A stretch of 64,000 nucleotides of DNA from Epiperipatus broadwayi (taxonomy: Eukaryota > Onychophora > Udeonychophora > Euonychophora > Peripatidae), in the NCBI GenBank assembly GCA_028023455.1, contig JAQFVV010012446.1, positions 2,976,001-3,040,000 of the forward strand, read 5' to 3'. This document shows positions 1 to 10,840 of the stretch, one piece after another (positions within the stretch are counted from its first letter, which is position 1; each line of letters starts with the position of its first letter). The notes under the pieces were generated by a model. The model worked only from the letters and a program-made list of their open reading frames with translations. It was not told where the DNA came from and made no database searches. The position numbers and the translations under genes are program-made.

Positions 1-1399
1 TAGGTGGAAGAAATATTTGATTATATTTTAAATAATACAAAAATTGAAATGATGACTTTAAATGATATATCTATTTTATCTATCATTTATATTTGGACAA
101 TAATATTTTGCTTTGTGAAATTAAAACAGTTTTTTGCAATCTTAAAAATGGAAGAGTTGCAGGTTCTGAAGAGATGTGTTTTAAAACATGGTGGCGATAC
201 ATTATCTTAAAAAATATTGGATTTTTTTAGGAATATGTGAACTCATGAAGTTGTGTCATCTAATTCATATTTTTTTGGATTGTTTTAATCAATGCATTTG
301 ACTTATGGCACTGTTTGAAAGTAGTTAATTGCCCAACAAAGTTTATTCATATTATACAGCTTCTATAAGATCTGGATGAGAAAAAATAGTATTACTACAA
401 GTGAAAACTCTGAGACATTTGAAATGAAAACAGGTATAAAACAAGATTGTGGGTTATCTTTTAAAGTTTTTGATTTTTATAACAGAAGTCTATGAAACTT
501 ACAGGCAGCCTAATGAATCAGGGATTAAGATGTGATATATATTTGATTGGTGGAATTTTTAATTTGAATCAATTAATAACAATTTCAACTTCTTGAATTC
601 TGGATTTACAATTTATTGACGATTGTATTATATTCAATCTATAAAATGTATTTACCATTCTGAAAGCAACATAAAAGGATCTTCAAAAAATTAAAATCAT
701 TTATCAACCACTGGTAGAAAAAAAATATTTAGTAACTTTTAACTTGAATGGTAATCAACTCGAGAATATAAATCAATTTAAATCTTTGTACTTTTTAAGT
801 AAAAATGTGGACAAACATTGAAGTGCTGTACAAATTCCAATCTGCTGTTGCTGCTTTTGACAAAGTTATTTCATCACAGTAAAAAACAATTGTAAGACCA
901 TTCAATATATTTTTCAACTTGCTGGATGCGATACTACAAAATATACTTTTATAAAATCACATCTTCAATGGACTGGATATGTGAAATGAATAAATAATAC
1001 AATACTTCTGAAAAAGAATATAGTGAATTAGAGCATGGTTTTGGTGAGATATTCTACAGGCATTCTAAAGTGCAATACATATTTTCATTAGAAAGATATG
1101 GTTCAGGACTGAGTACCTTGAAGAGCTATTGTACTCGGTACTGAAGTATAAAAATTTGCTGCAAAAGAAATTAAAAACAGCATCATAAATTAAATACTCC
1201 ATATATGTAAATTTTCAAAATATAGTATAAAGCTATTCATAAAGAATTTAGTTACTATCTTAGAAGTAAGACCACATTAAGATATTATGAAAAGAGAGTA
1301 ATATATTATTTTATTATTACTGATTAAACTTAAATTGATAAAAAAAATCAAGTCAGATGTCACATGACCCAATTTTAATAAAGCTCGTGTTACAAATGT
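1..1399. other. AT-rich non-coding stretch
   Basis: No gene, RNA or clear repeat can be supported here. The short open frame at 4-210 has the low-complexity F/I/L/K composition expected by chance in AT-rich DNA and resembles no family I know. Confidence 0.6.
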
Positions 1400-1451
1400 T
1401 ATATATAGAGTTCGCAAAACAAACTCTTAACAAGCTTTGAGAATACCCTCA

Positions 1452-1491
1452 ACCCCAGACCGGTTTCTGCATCTAACATCATCAGTGAGGT
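1452..1491 (-). ncRNA. Hammerhead ribozyme, family B
   Basis: Read on the minus strand: helix I 5' strand ACCTCA, core CTGATGA, an 11-nt helix II segment (TGT / GCA around TAGAT), core GAAA, helix III palindrome ACCGGT, cleavage triplet GTC, then TGGGGT. Helix I forms six pairs (one G-U). Predicted cleavage lies between 1458 and 1457. All invariant core residues are present. Helix II is short (U-A, G-C, U-G) and lacks the usual G10.1-C11.1 pair, so activity as a monomer may be weak. Palindromic helix III with a 2-nt loop is typical of hammerheads that act as dimers (known for Penelope-like elements and retrozymes). Confidence 0.75.
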
Positions 1492-1770
1492 GTTAGGATA
1501 TTCATTAGATTAAAAATACTAGGACTAGCCCAGCACTTTATCTAATGTATAACTATTGAGAAGAAAATCTGAAACTTTCAGATTTTATATTGCTAGAGCT
1601 TTAATATATGGTGTATCTGAACAGTTCAGTCCCATATGGCTATTTGAGTTAGATAGCTGGATTTTTAGACATATAGATGACTGAAAGTTTCAGATTTTCT
1701 TCTCAATAGTTATACATTAGATAAAGTGCTGGGCTAGTCCTGGTATTTTTAATCTAATGAATATCCTAAC

Positions 1771-1810
1771 ACCTCACTGACGACGCTAGATGCAGAAACC
1801 GGTCTGGGGT
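1771..1810 (+). ncRNA. Hammerhead ribozyme, family B
   Basis: Helix I 5' strand ACCTCA, core CTGACGA (position 7 is variable in hammerheads, so C is allowed), helix II segment CGCTAGATGCA, core GAAA, helix III ACCGGT, triplet GTC, then TGGGGT. Predicted cleavage is after C1804. It is the inverted partner of the motif at 1452-1491; between the two copies helix II changes TGT/GCA to CGC/GCA, so one U-G becomes C-G while the first pair becomes C-A. Core intact; short helix II is the main doubt. Confidence 0.72.
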
Positions 1811-1842
1811 TAAGGGTATTCTTAAAACTTGTTAAGAGTTTG

Positions 1843-2907
1843 ATTAAACTTATCTGATATTTAGGTGCAATTTATAGAATCTGTCACAATCAATAATTGA
1901 CAGATCCCCCCCACACACACACACACACTTAACATCTATAAGATTCTAAAAATAGGTGTTGCTGTTTAACTTTTTATTATCAAGGCACAACTTCACTGGA
2001 ATGGCCATGTAACACAAATAAAGAGTATTCATTTTATTTTTAAAAAAAGTATTTTCTGGCGAATTTAAGCATTATAAAAAATGTTTTTTTCAAATGCATT
2101 CTAAAAATGCATTAATTGACTTCATTGGAAGGATATGGTTGAGCATAAAACACAATGGAGAGCTACAATAATGCAAATTATAAAAAAAAATTCCAAAAAG
2201 TCAGCTTTTAAAAACATCAAGTAATAAAGGACTAACATGTGATATATGTGTATTTGTATTTCATGGATTGCTATGAATGATGATACTCCTTAATGAATAG
2301 CAATTAATAACTATATTTAAATTTATTTTCTAGTTAGTGACGGTAACTTAAAGTAAATTACAAGGTAAGAGCAATTGTCTACAACTCTACAACCTTACGC
2401 ATAATTTTTAGACTAAAAAAATTAATGGTTTAGGGAAATATTTTAGAAATAGCACAATCTTTGTATCATACTTAATTACTTTAAAGTATCATATATTTAA
2501 AACTACTTTTCATAATATTTGCCTGATAATTTCTATCTACAATCATTGTGTTTTAAAAAATTAATAATAATAATTGTATGATTAACCGCTGATGAAGTCA
2601 TGTTTGATAACCAGTAACAGAATGAAAACAGCAGTTTATCTATGAATCTTTAACTCTTAAATGTACCACACTATCTGTAGGCTAAACTGCACAGGACAAA
2701 AAAAAATAATAATTAAATGCTTAACTATTCAAAAGGTCATATTACATTCAATAAATCAATGAGGACTTTAAGTAATTCAAGGCTACATTAAAAAAAAGGA
2801 ACACTTACCCAAGGGCTACATCCAAACAAACAAATACAGTACATATACTAAATTATTGGTAAGTCCTACCATGAGTTAGATTTAGTAGGCATTTCAAAAA
2901 TATCATT
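1843..2907. other. AT-rich non-coding stretch with a CA repeat
   Basis: A (CA)n microsatellite lies at about 1911-1928. Nothing else can be supported. Confidence 0.6.
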
Positions 2908-2918
2908 AAAAAATTATG

Positions 2919-3370
2919 CCATTTAACATCACATAATCACTATTTCTTATGCTTGCTCATGCTATTAAAACAGGCAAAATTATCCATACATAATGCCACT
3001 CAGTACAAGCCAGAGTAATCAATGGATGCGAGAAGGCTTGTGCACAAAATCCCTATCTAGTGCTTACTTATCCAATATTCCCAGACTAGATTTTAGCCTG
3101 TAACTTTCATCAGTGAGGAGCCTTCGCTAGGTACAGTGCTCTTAGATTCAATGCTCCTCACTGATGAAAGCCACAAGCTAGAAACTAGTCTGGGGATATT
3201 GGATGAGTAGGCAATAAATAGGCTCCTCACTGATAAAATCCATAAGCTAGAAACTAGTCTGGGGATATTGGATGAGTAAACACTAGATAGGGATTTTATG
3301 CACAAGCCTTCTGGGATCCATTGTTTTGCACTGAGTGGCACTACTGTATGAAGAGTTTTGCCTGTTTTAA
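2919..3370 (-). mobile_element. Family A hammerhead element with target duplication
   Basis: A 452-bp insertion flanked by an exact 11-bp direct repeat AAAAAATTATG (2908-2918 and 3371-3381). The 3' tail end (GTGATTATGTGATGTTAAATGG region on the minus strand) sits at 2919, so the element is in minus orientation. Both outer parts pair as long inverted arms (AAACAGGCAAAA...TTTTGCCTGTTTT). Three hammerhead copies lie inside: a degenerate minus-strand one at about 3080-3118 (G12 of the core lost), an intact plus-strand one at 3155-3196, and a plus-strand one at 3224-3265 with CTGATAA in the core. The two plus-strand copies have predicted cleavage sites 69 nt apart, suggesting an internal duplication. 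The 82-residue minus-strand frame at 3093-3341 is only the repeat translated and is not a gene. Confidence 0.85.
3155..3196 (+). ncRNA. Hammerhead ribozyme, family A, best copy
   Basis: Helix I 5' strand TCCTCA pairs with TGGGGA (six pairs, one G-U). Core CTGATGA is at 3161-3167, helix II segment at 3168-3180 (AGC / GCT around CACAA, with an A-A opposition at 10.1/11.1), core GAAA at 3181-3184, helix III palindrome ACTAGT, cleavage triplet GTC ending at 3190. Cleavage is predicted between 3190 and 3191. All invariant core positions are present. The 3-bp helix II without the usual G-C closing pair is the weak point. Known class: type I hammerheads with minimal helix III, as in Penelope-like elements and animal retrozymes. 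Confidence 0.8.
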
Positions 3371-3381
3371 AAAAAATTATG

Positions 3382-4145
3382 GTTTATAATTCTTTTTTAT
3401 TTAAATAATAGACAAGATACATAAATGTTTATAACATATCATCTTGACAAAAATTTTGTGATAGTTTGGCATCATTTTTAAAACCACTTATATCAATTTT
3501 GATACTTGTAGTTGAAAGTCACAGTAAATTTTCTAGAGAATTGTTTGTCAATGAACATCTATATCTTGATTTAATAAATTTCATCTATGATAAAGTGCTT
3601 TGTAAAGATAAGTGCTTCTAAATGAACATATCTTGATCCCAAAGTTTCTTAACTTCGGGTAATTCTTTATGGGCAGTAATCTTTATGGGCAGTAATCTAA
3701 AAAAAACCTCTTACTTCTCTTAGTATAAAAGGTGTCTGATTGCAAATCACACAATTCACCAGATAACAATATCAACATCAAGATTATTGATTAGTGATAG
3801 GATTAAAATATTTAATACAAATTTACTTCAAATTGTTACTTTTTCACTTGAAAAAATCAAAACCTCAAAACAGCTGCACAAGCCCTGACCACAAGCTGTT
3901 TTGTACAGCTCTGATTAAATCAATAGATTGAGTTTTAGCCTTTCAGCTTAATTTAAATTAATCATGTGAATGGAAATCAAAGTACAATGAGTGCCAATAG
4001 TATTTTGAACTACAGAATTGAAAAACATAAGGACTATTTGTGACATATAAAATTTTCTAAGTAAACTCATGGAATTGAAAAATATCATTGTGGACATTAT
4101 TATTATATTTAAACAGATTTAAGAGACTTATTAATTAAATTAAAT
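3382..4145. other. AT-rich non-coding stretch
   Basis: Contains one perfect two-copy 16-bp tandem repeat at 3666-3697 (unit TTTATGGGCAGTAATC). No gene or RNA can be supported. Confidence 0.55.
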
Positions 4146-4324
4146 TTAAACCCAATCCTCTGTTATCCTTTTAATTAACAATCGAACCTCATCTAATTGC
4201 CTAATTCCAATGAGATAAGAATTTGAAAGTTTGTAAAAGCTTGCTAAATCAGATATCATTAGCATATTCTTTTTCCTTTCACCACTGAAGTCACGTAATA
4301 ATTGTGTGATATTTTGTTTTAAAT
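4146..4324 (-). CDS. Candidate terminal exon, unknown protein
   Basis: A minus-strand open frame gives about 58 residues after a possible splice acceptor (AATAG then exon base at 4324, intron phase 1), ending at a TAA at 4146-4148. The composition is balanced and charged (LLRDFSGERKKN, RQLDEVRLLIKR), unlike the F/I/N/Y-rich frames that arise by chance here, and predicts mostly amphipathic helix ending in ITEDWV. I do not recognise the protein. The polypyrimidine tract before the acceptor is weak and no clear AATAAA follows the stop. It is on the same strand as the first exon at 56221-56345; belonging to one gene is only an inference. It could also be a chance frame. Confidence 0.3.
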
Positions 4325-4807
4325 CTATTATCACAGTTTACAGTAATAATATTCATTTATTTATAAACTTTTGCAATTTTTTTTTAAATAGCACTCTAAA
4401 TCCTTTCAATATTTTTACCTTTTAAGTTAAATTAATTTTATAGCTTAACAATCAAAAATATTTTATAAAAAAAGATTGACTGTACAGATAGGCATAACTG
4501 TTGATATCTGAGTATATACTCAATCAACTTATACATCTAAACAATATATATATTAGCATATATGTGTGTGAGTATATAACAAATATTTATAAATAAAATT
4601 AATTATAGGGGCAAACTATTTCTAATTTTGATATAATAAAGTATTTAAAAACATTTTTCAAATTGTAATATTTTCTAACAAAATTTTATTCTTTAAAAAA
4701 TATATAGCAACCCTCCTTGTTAATCAAATAAGAAGTACTATACTATATATGAATAAAAATTTACCAGAGAATTATGAGTAGATGACCGACCAATCAAATA
4801 TAAGAAA
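4325..4807. other. AT-rich non-coding stretch
   Basis: Low-complexity AT-rich sequence with short TA runs; nothing further can be supported. Confidence 0.55.
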
Positions 4808-4821
4808 CATTTAACAAATCA

Positions 4822-5098
4822 GGCAAAACTCACTATATATATATTGCCACACACAGCAAGCTAGAGTAATCAATGTATGCCAGAGGCTTGTGCATAACAC
4901 TGACGAAGGCCATAAGCCAGAAACTAGTCTGGGGATATTGGATGAGTAGGCACTAGATGGGGATTTTATGCACAAGCCTTCTGGCATACATTGTTTACTC
5001 TAGCTTGCTGTGTGTGGCAATATATATAGTGAGTTTTGCTTGTTTTGACAACAGTTATCCACAAGCATAAGAGGAGGTGGTCATGTGATGTTTATTGG
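4822..5098 (+). mobile_element. Family A hammerhead element with 14-bp target duplication
   Basis: A 277-bp insertion bounded by an exact 14-bp direct repeat CATTTAACAAATCA (4808-4821 and 5099-5112). Plus orientation: 5' arm, one hammerhead, 3' arm, then a ~55-nt tail ending TGTTTATTGG. The arms, about 80 bp each, are almost perfect inverted repeats, so the transcript would be a long hairpin with the ribozyme in its apical part. The antisense half of the longer copies is deleted, and the junction falls just 5' of the ribozyme core. No coding capacity. Sharp ends plus a 14-bp duplication without a poly(A) tail suggest target-primed reverse transcription by a partner element (inference). Confidence 0.88.
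4894..4935 (+). ncRNA. Hammerhead ribozyme, family A, helix I damaged
   Basis: Core CTGACGA starts at 4900, helix II is AGGCCATAAGCCA (GGC / GCC), core GAAA from 4920, helix III ACTAGT, GTC ending at 4929. Compared with the copy at 3155, the first paired helix II position changes A-T to G-C on both sides, a compensatory change. Helix I keeps only two pairs next to the core because a deletion removed its 5' strand, so this copy is probably inactive. Confidence 0.65.
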
Positions 5099-5112
5099 CA
5101 TTTAACAAATCA

Positions 5113-5934
5113 CTTCTTAAAATCTTTTAGGAGCCCTTATATTTCCCAATTAGATAAATTGTCCTCCATAGTGGTAGAATGGCAGATTTTGGAGCACAGG
5201 GTTTACCAATCACACACTTCTGGTGTTCAAACTTCATCTGAACAATAAGCTACAAACCATTCAATTAATTTACTAAATTAGGTAAATTTATTATTAAATA
5301 TAACAAAAAATATACAATATCATTCTAGACAATTCAATATATATTGTTATTAGAAATTACTTATAAAATATATTTCATCTAGTATGTAAAAAACAGCTTA
5401 AGGATTTGACTTTAAAATTAATGTTAAATGGATTATAAAATACGATATAGTTACTATAACAACATAAATAACCGTTAATAAGGTTTTTTTAAAAAAATCA
5501 ATATTATGTTTATTGGAGCATTAAAACTTTTAGCTGAAAAGTTAAACATTTAAATATGCTAGCTACACACAAATAATAACTCATAAATATAATATTTAAA
5601 TAAATGTTTATTTTTTCACCTAATTCCAAACAGTAAATATACTTGCAAATATCTTTCCATAACTTGAAATCATAAAACCAAGCTTATAAAAAATAAATTA
5701 ATTAATTAAAATCCAAAATAAATTTTAAGTATGATTTAAGATAATTGCACTCCATAGACTGAATGTTTGACTGAATCCCATCTCTACCAGTAGTGAAGTT
5801 TCATTTTATTACAATGGATTATCGTTCATTTGACAAATATTGATTAACTTGGAATTTAGGTATGTACCCATTTATCAATTAACACTATAGTTGTGGATGG
5901 ATCCGCTACTTTACAAAAATACAACAACCTAAGA
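5113..5934. other. AT-rich non-coding stretch
   Basis: No gene, RNA or recognisable repeat is seen. Confidence 0.55.
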
Positions 5935-6370
5935 TTGCTTAATCCGAACTCAGACTTTCACACGACCCACTCTCAGTGCCATCTCATATTGCTGACCCAC
6001 CTGATCACACACATGTTGAAAAGATAAATAATCACCAATACACGTATTTCATGCTGAACCAGCAATCATCAGTTGGTCTAGATTACTATCCTCACACATA
6101 TATACAATCAGTGCTCAGCTTTATATTCAGATAGCCAATCTTCATACTTTAATGGACAGGCTTCAAACTATTGCAACTCATAACTCTTCAGCCTTCCATT
6201 TCATTGAAAATCTGATGGTGGAACATTCAAAGCTCTTGTTAGTGCCAAGGTTGTCATCCTACCCATGTTGACATATTAGTCATTCTGTAGTGGGTCGTGT
6301 GAAAGTCTGAGTTCGAATCCTGCATATATTACATATATAAATGCAGGTTTAAGCCTGTACAATGTACTAA
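5935..6370. repeat. Composite repeat with inverted ends and a B-box-like motif
   Basis: CAGACTTTCACACGACCCA near 5951 is inverted as TGGGTCGTGTGAAAGTCTG near 6292. The right copy runs into GAGTTCGAATCCTGC, which contains a perfect pol III B box (GTTCGAATCC), so it is probably tRNA-SINE derived. The words CTAAGATTGCTTA occur just outside both inverted ends (about 5931 and 6368), possibly a duplicated target or part of the repeat. The inside (about 6020-6110) matches, in reverse, the sequence at 11262-11335. Confidence 0.45.
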
Positions 6371-8727
6371 GATTGCTTAGTAAATCCTCAACTTCCTGAA
6401 AAAATTTATTAGCTCTATCCCAAATTCAAATACCTAAATAGGCTAATGAATGAACCACTATTATGTTACTTTAAAATAGTTTTAATAAATCTGAAAAAGA
6501 AAAAACTCTTTTATCAACTTTTTTAAATTATAAAGTTGTCATCATGTGTTTGGATATAGAATAATTTAGCTAATATATTTTTGGATGGCTACACCCATGC
6601 TACCAAATATCCCCAATTGGTAGATAGTGAAAAGATCTTCAGATATCAAAGATGACTGCTTCATTAAGAACTAGATGGTTTTTGATACAATAGATTTTTT
6701 TTTGTCTTCTCTCTTATTTTCAATAATTTAAACTAATACAGAATCCAGACATCACGAGTCTTTCCAACTACTGGTAATCAGAGTACAAACTGTGACAATG
6801 AGATTGTACATTTATGAACCAGATTTTCATTCTTTTAATTATACACAAAGCAATTCTAACTCTAATATTTTATATTCTTTTGAGTGCATGGGTGTGCACA
6901 CATAATCTCACTAGAAGCAAATGACAAGACAGATTAAATAGGATGGAAATTCATTATGATTTTTTCATAGGAGTCGTTTTAGAATAGGAGTTTCAATTTG
7001 GTGAAAATTATATGTTCAGACCCTAGCCATAAACCTCTCAGTCTACTATGAAAGTGGAAGGAATCTAGAAAAGAGTGATCTAAAATTGGTCTCTCTCACA
7101 TAATTTGACTAGATTGCTTAGCCTAACAAAATACTCATCAAAACATTCAAAATAATTGTAAAATCAATAATGGCAATGCTGATAAAGCAGAAAATAGCAA
7201 CAACAATAGGTATTTCAAACTTTTATATATCTATATAGGTACATAGAATATGCTAACTTTGCTTGAGCCAATTCTTTAAGATCAGGATAGAGGACAGCAC
7301 TTGTAACTGAGAAGAAATCAAGATTTAAATTAGCATATCTGCTCTTAGTGAAACTCTTCTTTCAGAAGATGAAAGCGTAAGTGAACAAATAGATCGCTAT
7401 ATGTTTTTTTTTTTGGAAAACAAATAAATAAATGAATTCAGAATGCATATTTTTGAACTTTCTTTGAGATCTAATTTGGTGTACAGCATTCAATTTTTCT
7501 AGATGTATTAATGAGAGGCTGAAAGTATTAAAATTTGGTTTGCACATAGATACTTGTAGCCATTTGGGCATTACTTATCTTTCAACATTAAATTCAAAAT
7601 ATTCAGAGAAAGCTTTTATTCTTTGTTGGACAGTATTGTTGCATCAATACAATAAACTTCTCTAAGACTTTAGTGCACATGTTGGTAAGACTAATAAACT
7701 TTAACCCAAAATTATTGAAAATAATGATAAGGGTATTGTAAACTCAAATGATACTAAAATTTCTAATCTCTTAAAAAATTGTACTAGGTTCTCAATTCTT
7801 AAATCTGCTTATTCTTTTAAACTATGTACTTATTTTTTTCTATTGTTCTTTTCCCACTAATATTATCTTATAAAGTAAGCTGTGATTTAACAGTTTATGC
7901 AAACACACCTTCTTATTTGGGATCACCTTTAGCACATCATACATATGTAAAGCTATCAAAAAGGGATATTTAGCAGCAATTCATAAAGAAAGAAATATTA
8001 ACTAAAAGCAATTCAACAGTTCAATTGATTCATCTCAAGAGAATACAAATATTAAACAGTTTAAAAATCAATCAGGAAGAAGATAAAAACATTAGTCAAC
8101 AAATTAAAATAATCAAATGGTTTAGTATCATTAAGTAAAAAAAGTTTTCAAAATCTTATGCACCAATTAAAAAATTAACAATAATCAAGATATACATAAA
8201 TTTTATGTGTGTTTACAGAACTTTCAATATTAATTACAAGATAAACGGGAACTTCTAGATGTATGTCATTGTTTATAAACATCTGTTTTTATTGGTCACT
8301 AAATTCATTTTTCAAGCATCTACTGACTCACTTTCCAAAGATTGTGTTAATTAATTATTATTTTTAAAACTTCAAAAAATAAATAAATAAATTACCATAT
8401 AAATTATGTACCTTTCATTTTATCTAAACACAATCTATTTTGAGATTATTTATAAAATTATGTTTACACTACAATTCCTGTTTAGAAACACTAAGTTTTC
8501 AGAGATTCAAAGTAAAATAATTATAATTTTATATAGCAATATAATCACAACTATCAAGTTGAGAAGTAATTTTGAGAAATTCATTTATACACAACAATTA
8601 TATTATTTTGATAAAAGACACTATGTGTCTGTGTTCAAATATAATTAATAAAAAAAAAGATAACTAAAAATAAATGAGTGCTATAAAATAATTGCCTGAA
8701 GATTTGTGATGATGGCATTTAGATGTG
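6371..8727. other. AT-rich non-coding stretch
   Basis: No feature can be supported. The minus-strand frame at 7362-7571 (69 residues) has no recognisable motif and ends in low-complexity sequence. Confidence 0.5.
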
Positions 8728-9847
8728 ATATGTTGAACTATTATATATAGAGCTAGTAAATAAACTCTTAATCTTTGCAGAATATCCCCAATCCCAGACC
8801 GGTTTCTGCTACTGGCTTCCTCAATGAGGTGATAGGATATATTTCTTTGTAATGTTGAACTATTTCCATCATCTATCATTAAATGCTAAATGTGTAGAAC
8901 ATTTTCAACTACATTTCATTTTTTCAAATGCACAGAACTGTTAGTAATAACACATAAATAGATAACACAAGTTAGAAGATTACACAGTATTTCAAGTGGT
9001 ATTATTATCTACTATTCTTCAGGTGTTGCTGGCCTGATGAATTAGAATATTAGCATAGGAATCTAACTCACACCTTTATATTCTTGAATATCAAATTTTA
9101 AGACAACACTCTAATCAATTGAGCTATTCTGTCAAAGGCAACAATCAGTAGAAATTTCATATGCTTAATTATGACGCTTGGTGTTCCTCTAATTTTTTTT
9201 TTTAATATTTCTAAGAGCAAGATTAATTAGAGGCTTTTAGATATTATGTACTGCCATATGGGATTGACTTCTAAGATAATTTGCCATTGTTATATGAACA
9301 GTTTCTTTAAATTTTCTTCTTTGCAATACAAAAATATTGGATAGAGAGGAAAAAGTGATAAAAAATTCAAAGAAGCTGCTCATATGACAATGGCAAATAA
9401 TCCTATAAATCAACCCAATGTGGCAATACATAATGTCTGTGAGCCTCTAATTAATCTTGTTCTTAGAAATAAATATTTAAAACAAACTGGAGGAACCAGA
9501 AGGATTTGAATCAACCCTCATAGTTAAGTATATGAAATTTCCACCGACTGTTGCCTTTAACAGAATAACTCAGTTGGTTAAAGCAATGCCTTAAAATTTG
9601 ATATTCAAGATTCTAAAGTTGCGAATTCAACATCCATGTTAATATTGTCACTGGTCAGGCCAGCAACATCTGAAGAAGAGCAGAGAATAATGCCACTTGA
9701 AATATTGTGTAATCTACTAACCTGTGTTACCTATTTGTGTATTATTACTAACAGTTGTTTATATTTGAAAAGTTTAAATAAAGTTGAAAGTTTTCTACAC
9801 TTTCAACATTTAATGATAAATGATGAAAATAGTTCAACATATTATAA
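8728..9847. mobile_element. Head-to-head tRNA-SINE palindrome, 1.1 kb
   Basis: Left arm (8728-9240) and right arm (about 9400-9847) are diverged inverted copies. Each has, from outside in, ATATGTTGAAC, a block with TTATTACTAACAG-like sequence, a tRNA-like head, and a central block around ATTAATTAGAGGC; the heads face the centre. On the minus strand near 9130 the A box reads TAGCTCAATTGATTAGAG and the B box GTTAGATTCC; on the plus strand near 9570 the A box reads TAACTCAGTTGGTTAAAGC. The middle (9250-9410) contains another small palindrome. A transcript across it would form a hairpin of several hundred base pairs. The left arm is interrupted by a family B ribozyme element (8742-8851). Open frames inside are shadows. 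Confidence 0.7.
8742..8851 (-). mobile_element. Family B hammerhead monomer with 12-bp target duplication
   Basis: A 110-bp insertion bounded by exact 12-bp repeats ATGTTGAACTAT (8730-8741 and 8852-8863) and sitting inside the left arm of the SINE palindrome. Because the opposite arm lacks it, the pre-insertion site can be read directly. The ribozyme (about 8793-8829, minus strand) retains GAAAC, helix III ACCGGT and TCTGGG, but the first core reads TTGAGGA, so C3 is lost and it is probably inactive. It defines the minimal mobile unit of family B. Confidence 0.82.
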
Positions 9848-10075
9848 GTGCTATATAATGAATGAATGCATCAAACATTACAGTGTAAATAAAGTAAGAG
9901 CTACACCAGGAAACAACATGTTGAAATAGTTCAGCTACAATAAAAATGAAATTATTTTTGTTTTTCTATTTGCTTGGAAATATTTAGCAAACTAAAAATT
10001 AAATATAGATTCATTTTACAAGATTAATAATTGATTTGTTAATAAATGAATATGCATGTATATTTGTAATTATAT

Positions 10076-10475
10076 TTTGAACTAGTTCCATCATCTAGAC
10101 TTAATTGTTAAATATCTTAAGAAAAATTAACAACCTTATTTAAATTTTTCAAATATATTCAATTGTTAATAGTATAAAAGTTTCAAGTGATGCTATTTTC
10201 CTCTCTTGACTTGTGACAGTATTAGCATGGAAATCGGACCTGGGATAATGAATTTAAAGTAATGCTTGGTTAGAGGGTCACTTTAAATACAGCATTTATG
10301 AATCTTAAGGTTCTAAGTTCAATTCTCATGTGGAGTATTGTCACTGGTCGGGCTACCAATATCTGAAGAAAACAATAGTATTCCAACTATATTATATACT
10401 AACTTGAGTGTTACTAATATCAGAAGAGTGTATTTGAAAAATTTAAATAAAGTATGAATTTTTCTAATGACATTT
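10076..10475. repeat. Diverged copy of the tRNA-SINE palindrome
   Basis: Left part (GTTCCATCATCTAGAC near 10084; GACAGTATTAGCATGG near 10216) and right part (GTATTGTCACTGGTCGGGC near 10335; ATTTAAATAAAGTATG near 10441) are the same building blocks as 8728-9847, again in inverted order but more decayed and with a shorter centre. Confidence 0.55.
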
Positions 10476-10840
10476 AGCAGCGAGAATAATGAAACTAGTC
10501 CAAAATATAATGACAAGGAAATGCCGTTATCACAAACTTTCAAACAAGCTCGTATTTATATACTTATTACAATTTTCAATGATATACATTATTTTTTGAA
10601 TACAAAATCTAATACAATAAAATGCTTATTTTTTAATGCCAAGCAGGTTAATCAATTCCATAAAATATATTCCTTGATTTTTGCTAAAGTACTGCATCTA
10701 CTTATATATGATAAAAATAATCAAAAGATTCTATTATTCAAAGTTTATAAGAAGTTGAAATGCAGGAAGGGTCAAATCTGGATGCAATCCATGGATCTAA
10801 AGCCTGACTTTGCCACAATCACTGCACCAAATCATGCAAT

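Larger units (their letters stand above)
1400..1842. mobile_element. Family B hammerhead element, inverted pair
   Basis: Two arms of about 162 bp (1420-1581 and 1681-1842) are near-perfect inverted copies around a ~100-bp centre. Each arm carries a hammerhead ribozyme motif: minus strand at 1452-1491, plus strand at 1771-1810. The left end (from TATATATAGAG at 1400) matches the left part of the solitary family B copy at 8742-8851, so the arms are two copies joined back to back rather than a chance palindrome. I could not find a target-site duplication. No protein is encoded. A transcript from either strand would contain one ribozyme in sense orientation and could also fold into a long hairpin that masks it (inference). 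Confidence 0.75.

Noticed and set aside
2588-2640. CTGATGA near 2588 as another hammerhead
   Set aside because: No GAAA core at a suitable distance and no pairing helices; likewise for isolated CTGATGA words at 43560 and 27255.
3093-3341. Frames at 3093-3341, 53373-53561 and 60072-60272 with the shared peptide ESLCIKSLS-like words
   Set aside because: The similarity reflects DNA repeats of ribozyme element family A, not a protein family.
4544-4575. TA/TG microsatellites here and at several other places (for example 29696, 46129)
   Set aside because: Ordinary simple repeats, not listed one by one.
9237-9929. Frames on both strands within the SINE palindrome
   Set aside because: They are translations of inverted non-coding repeats.
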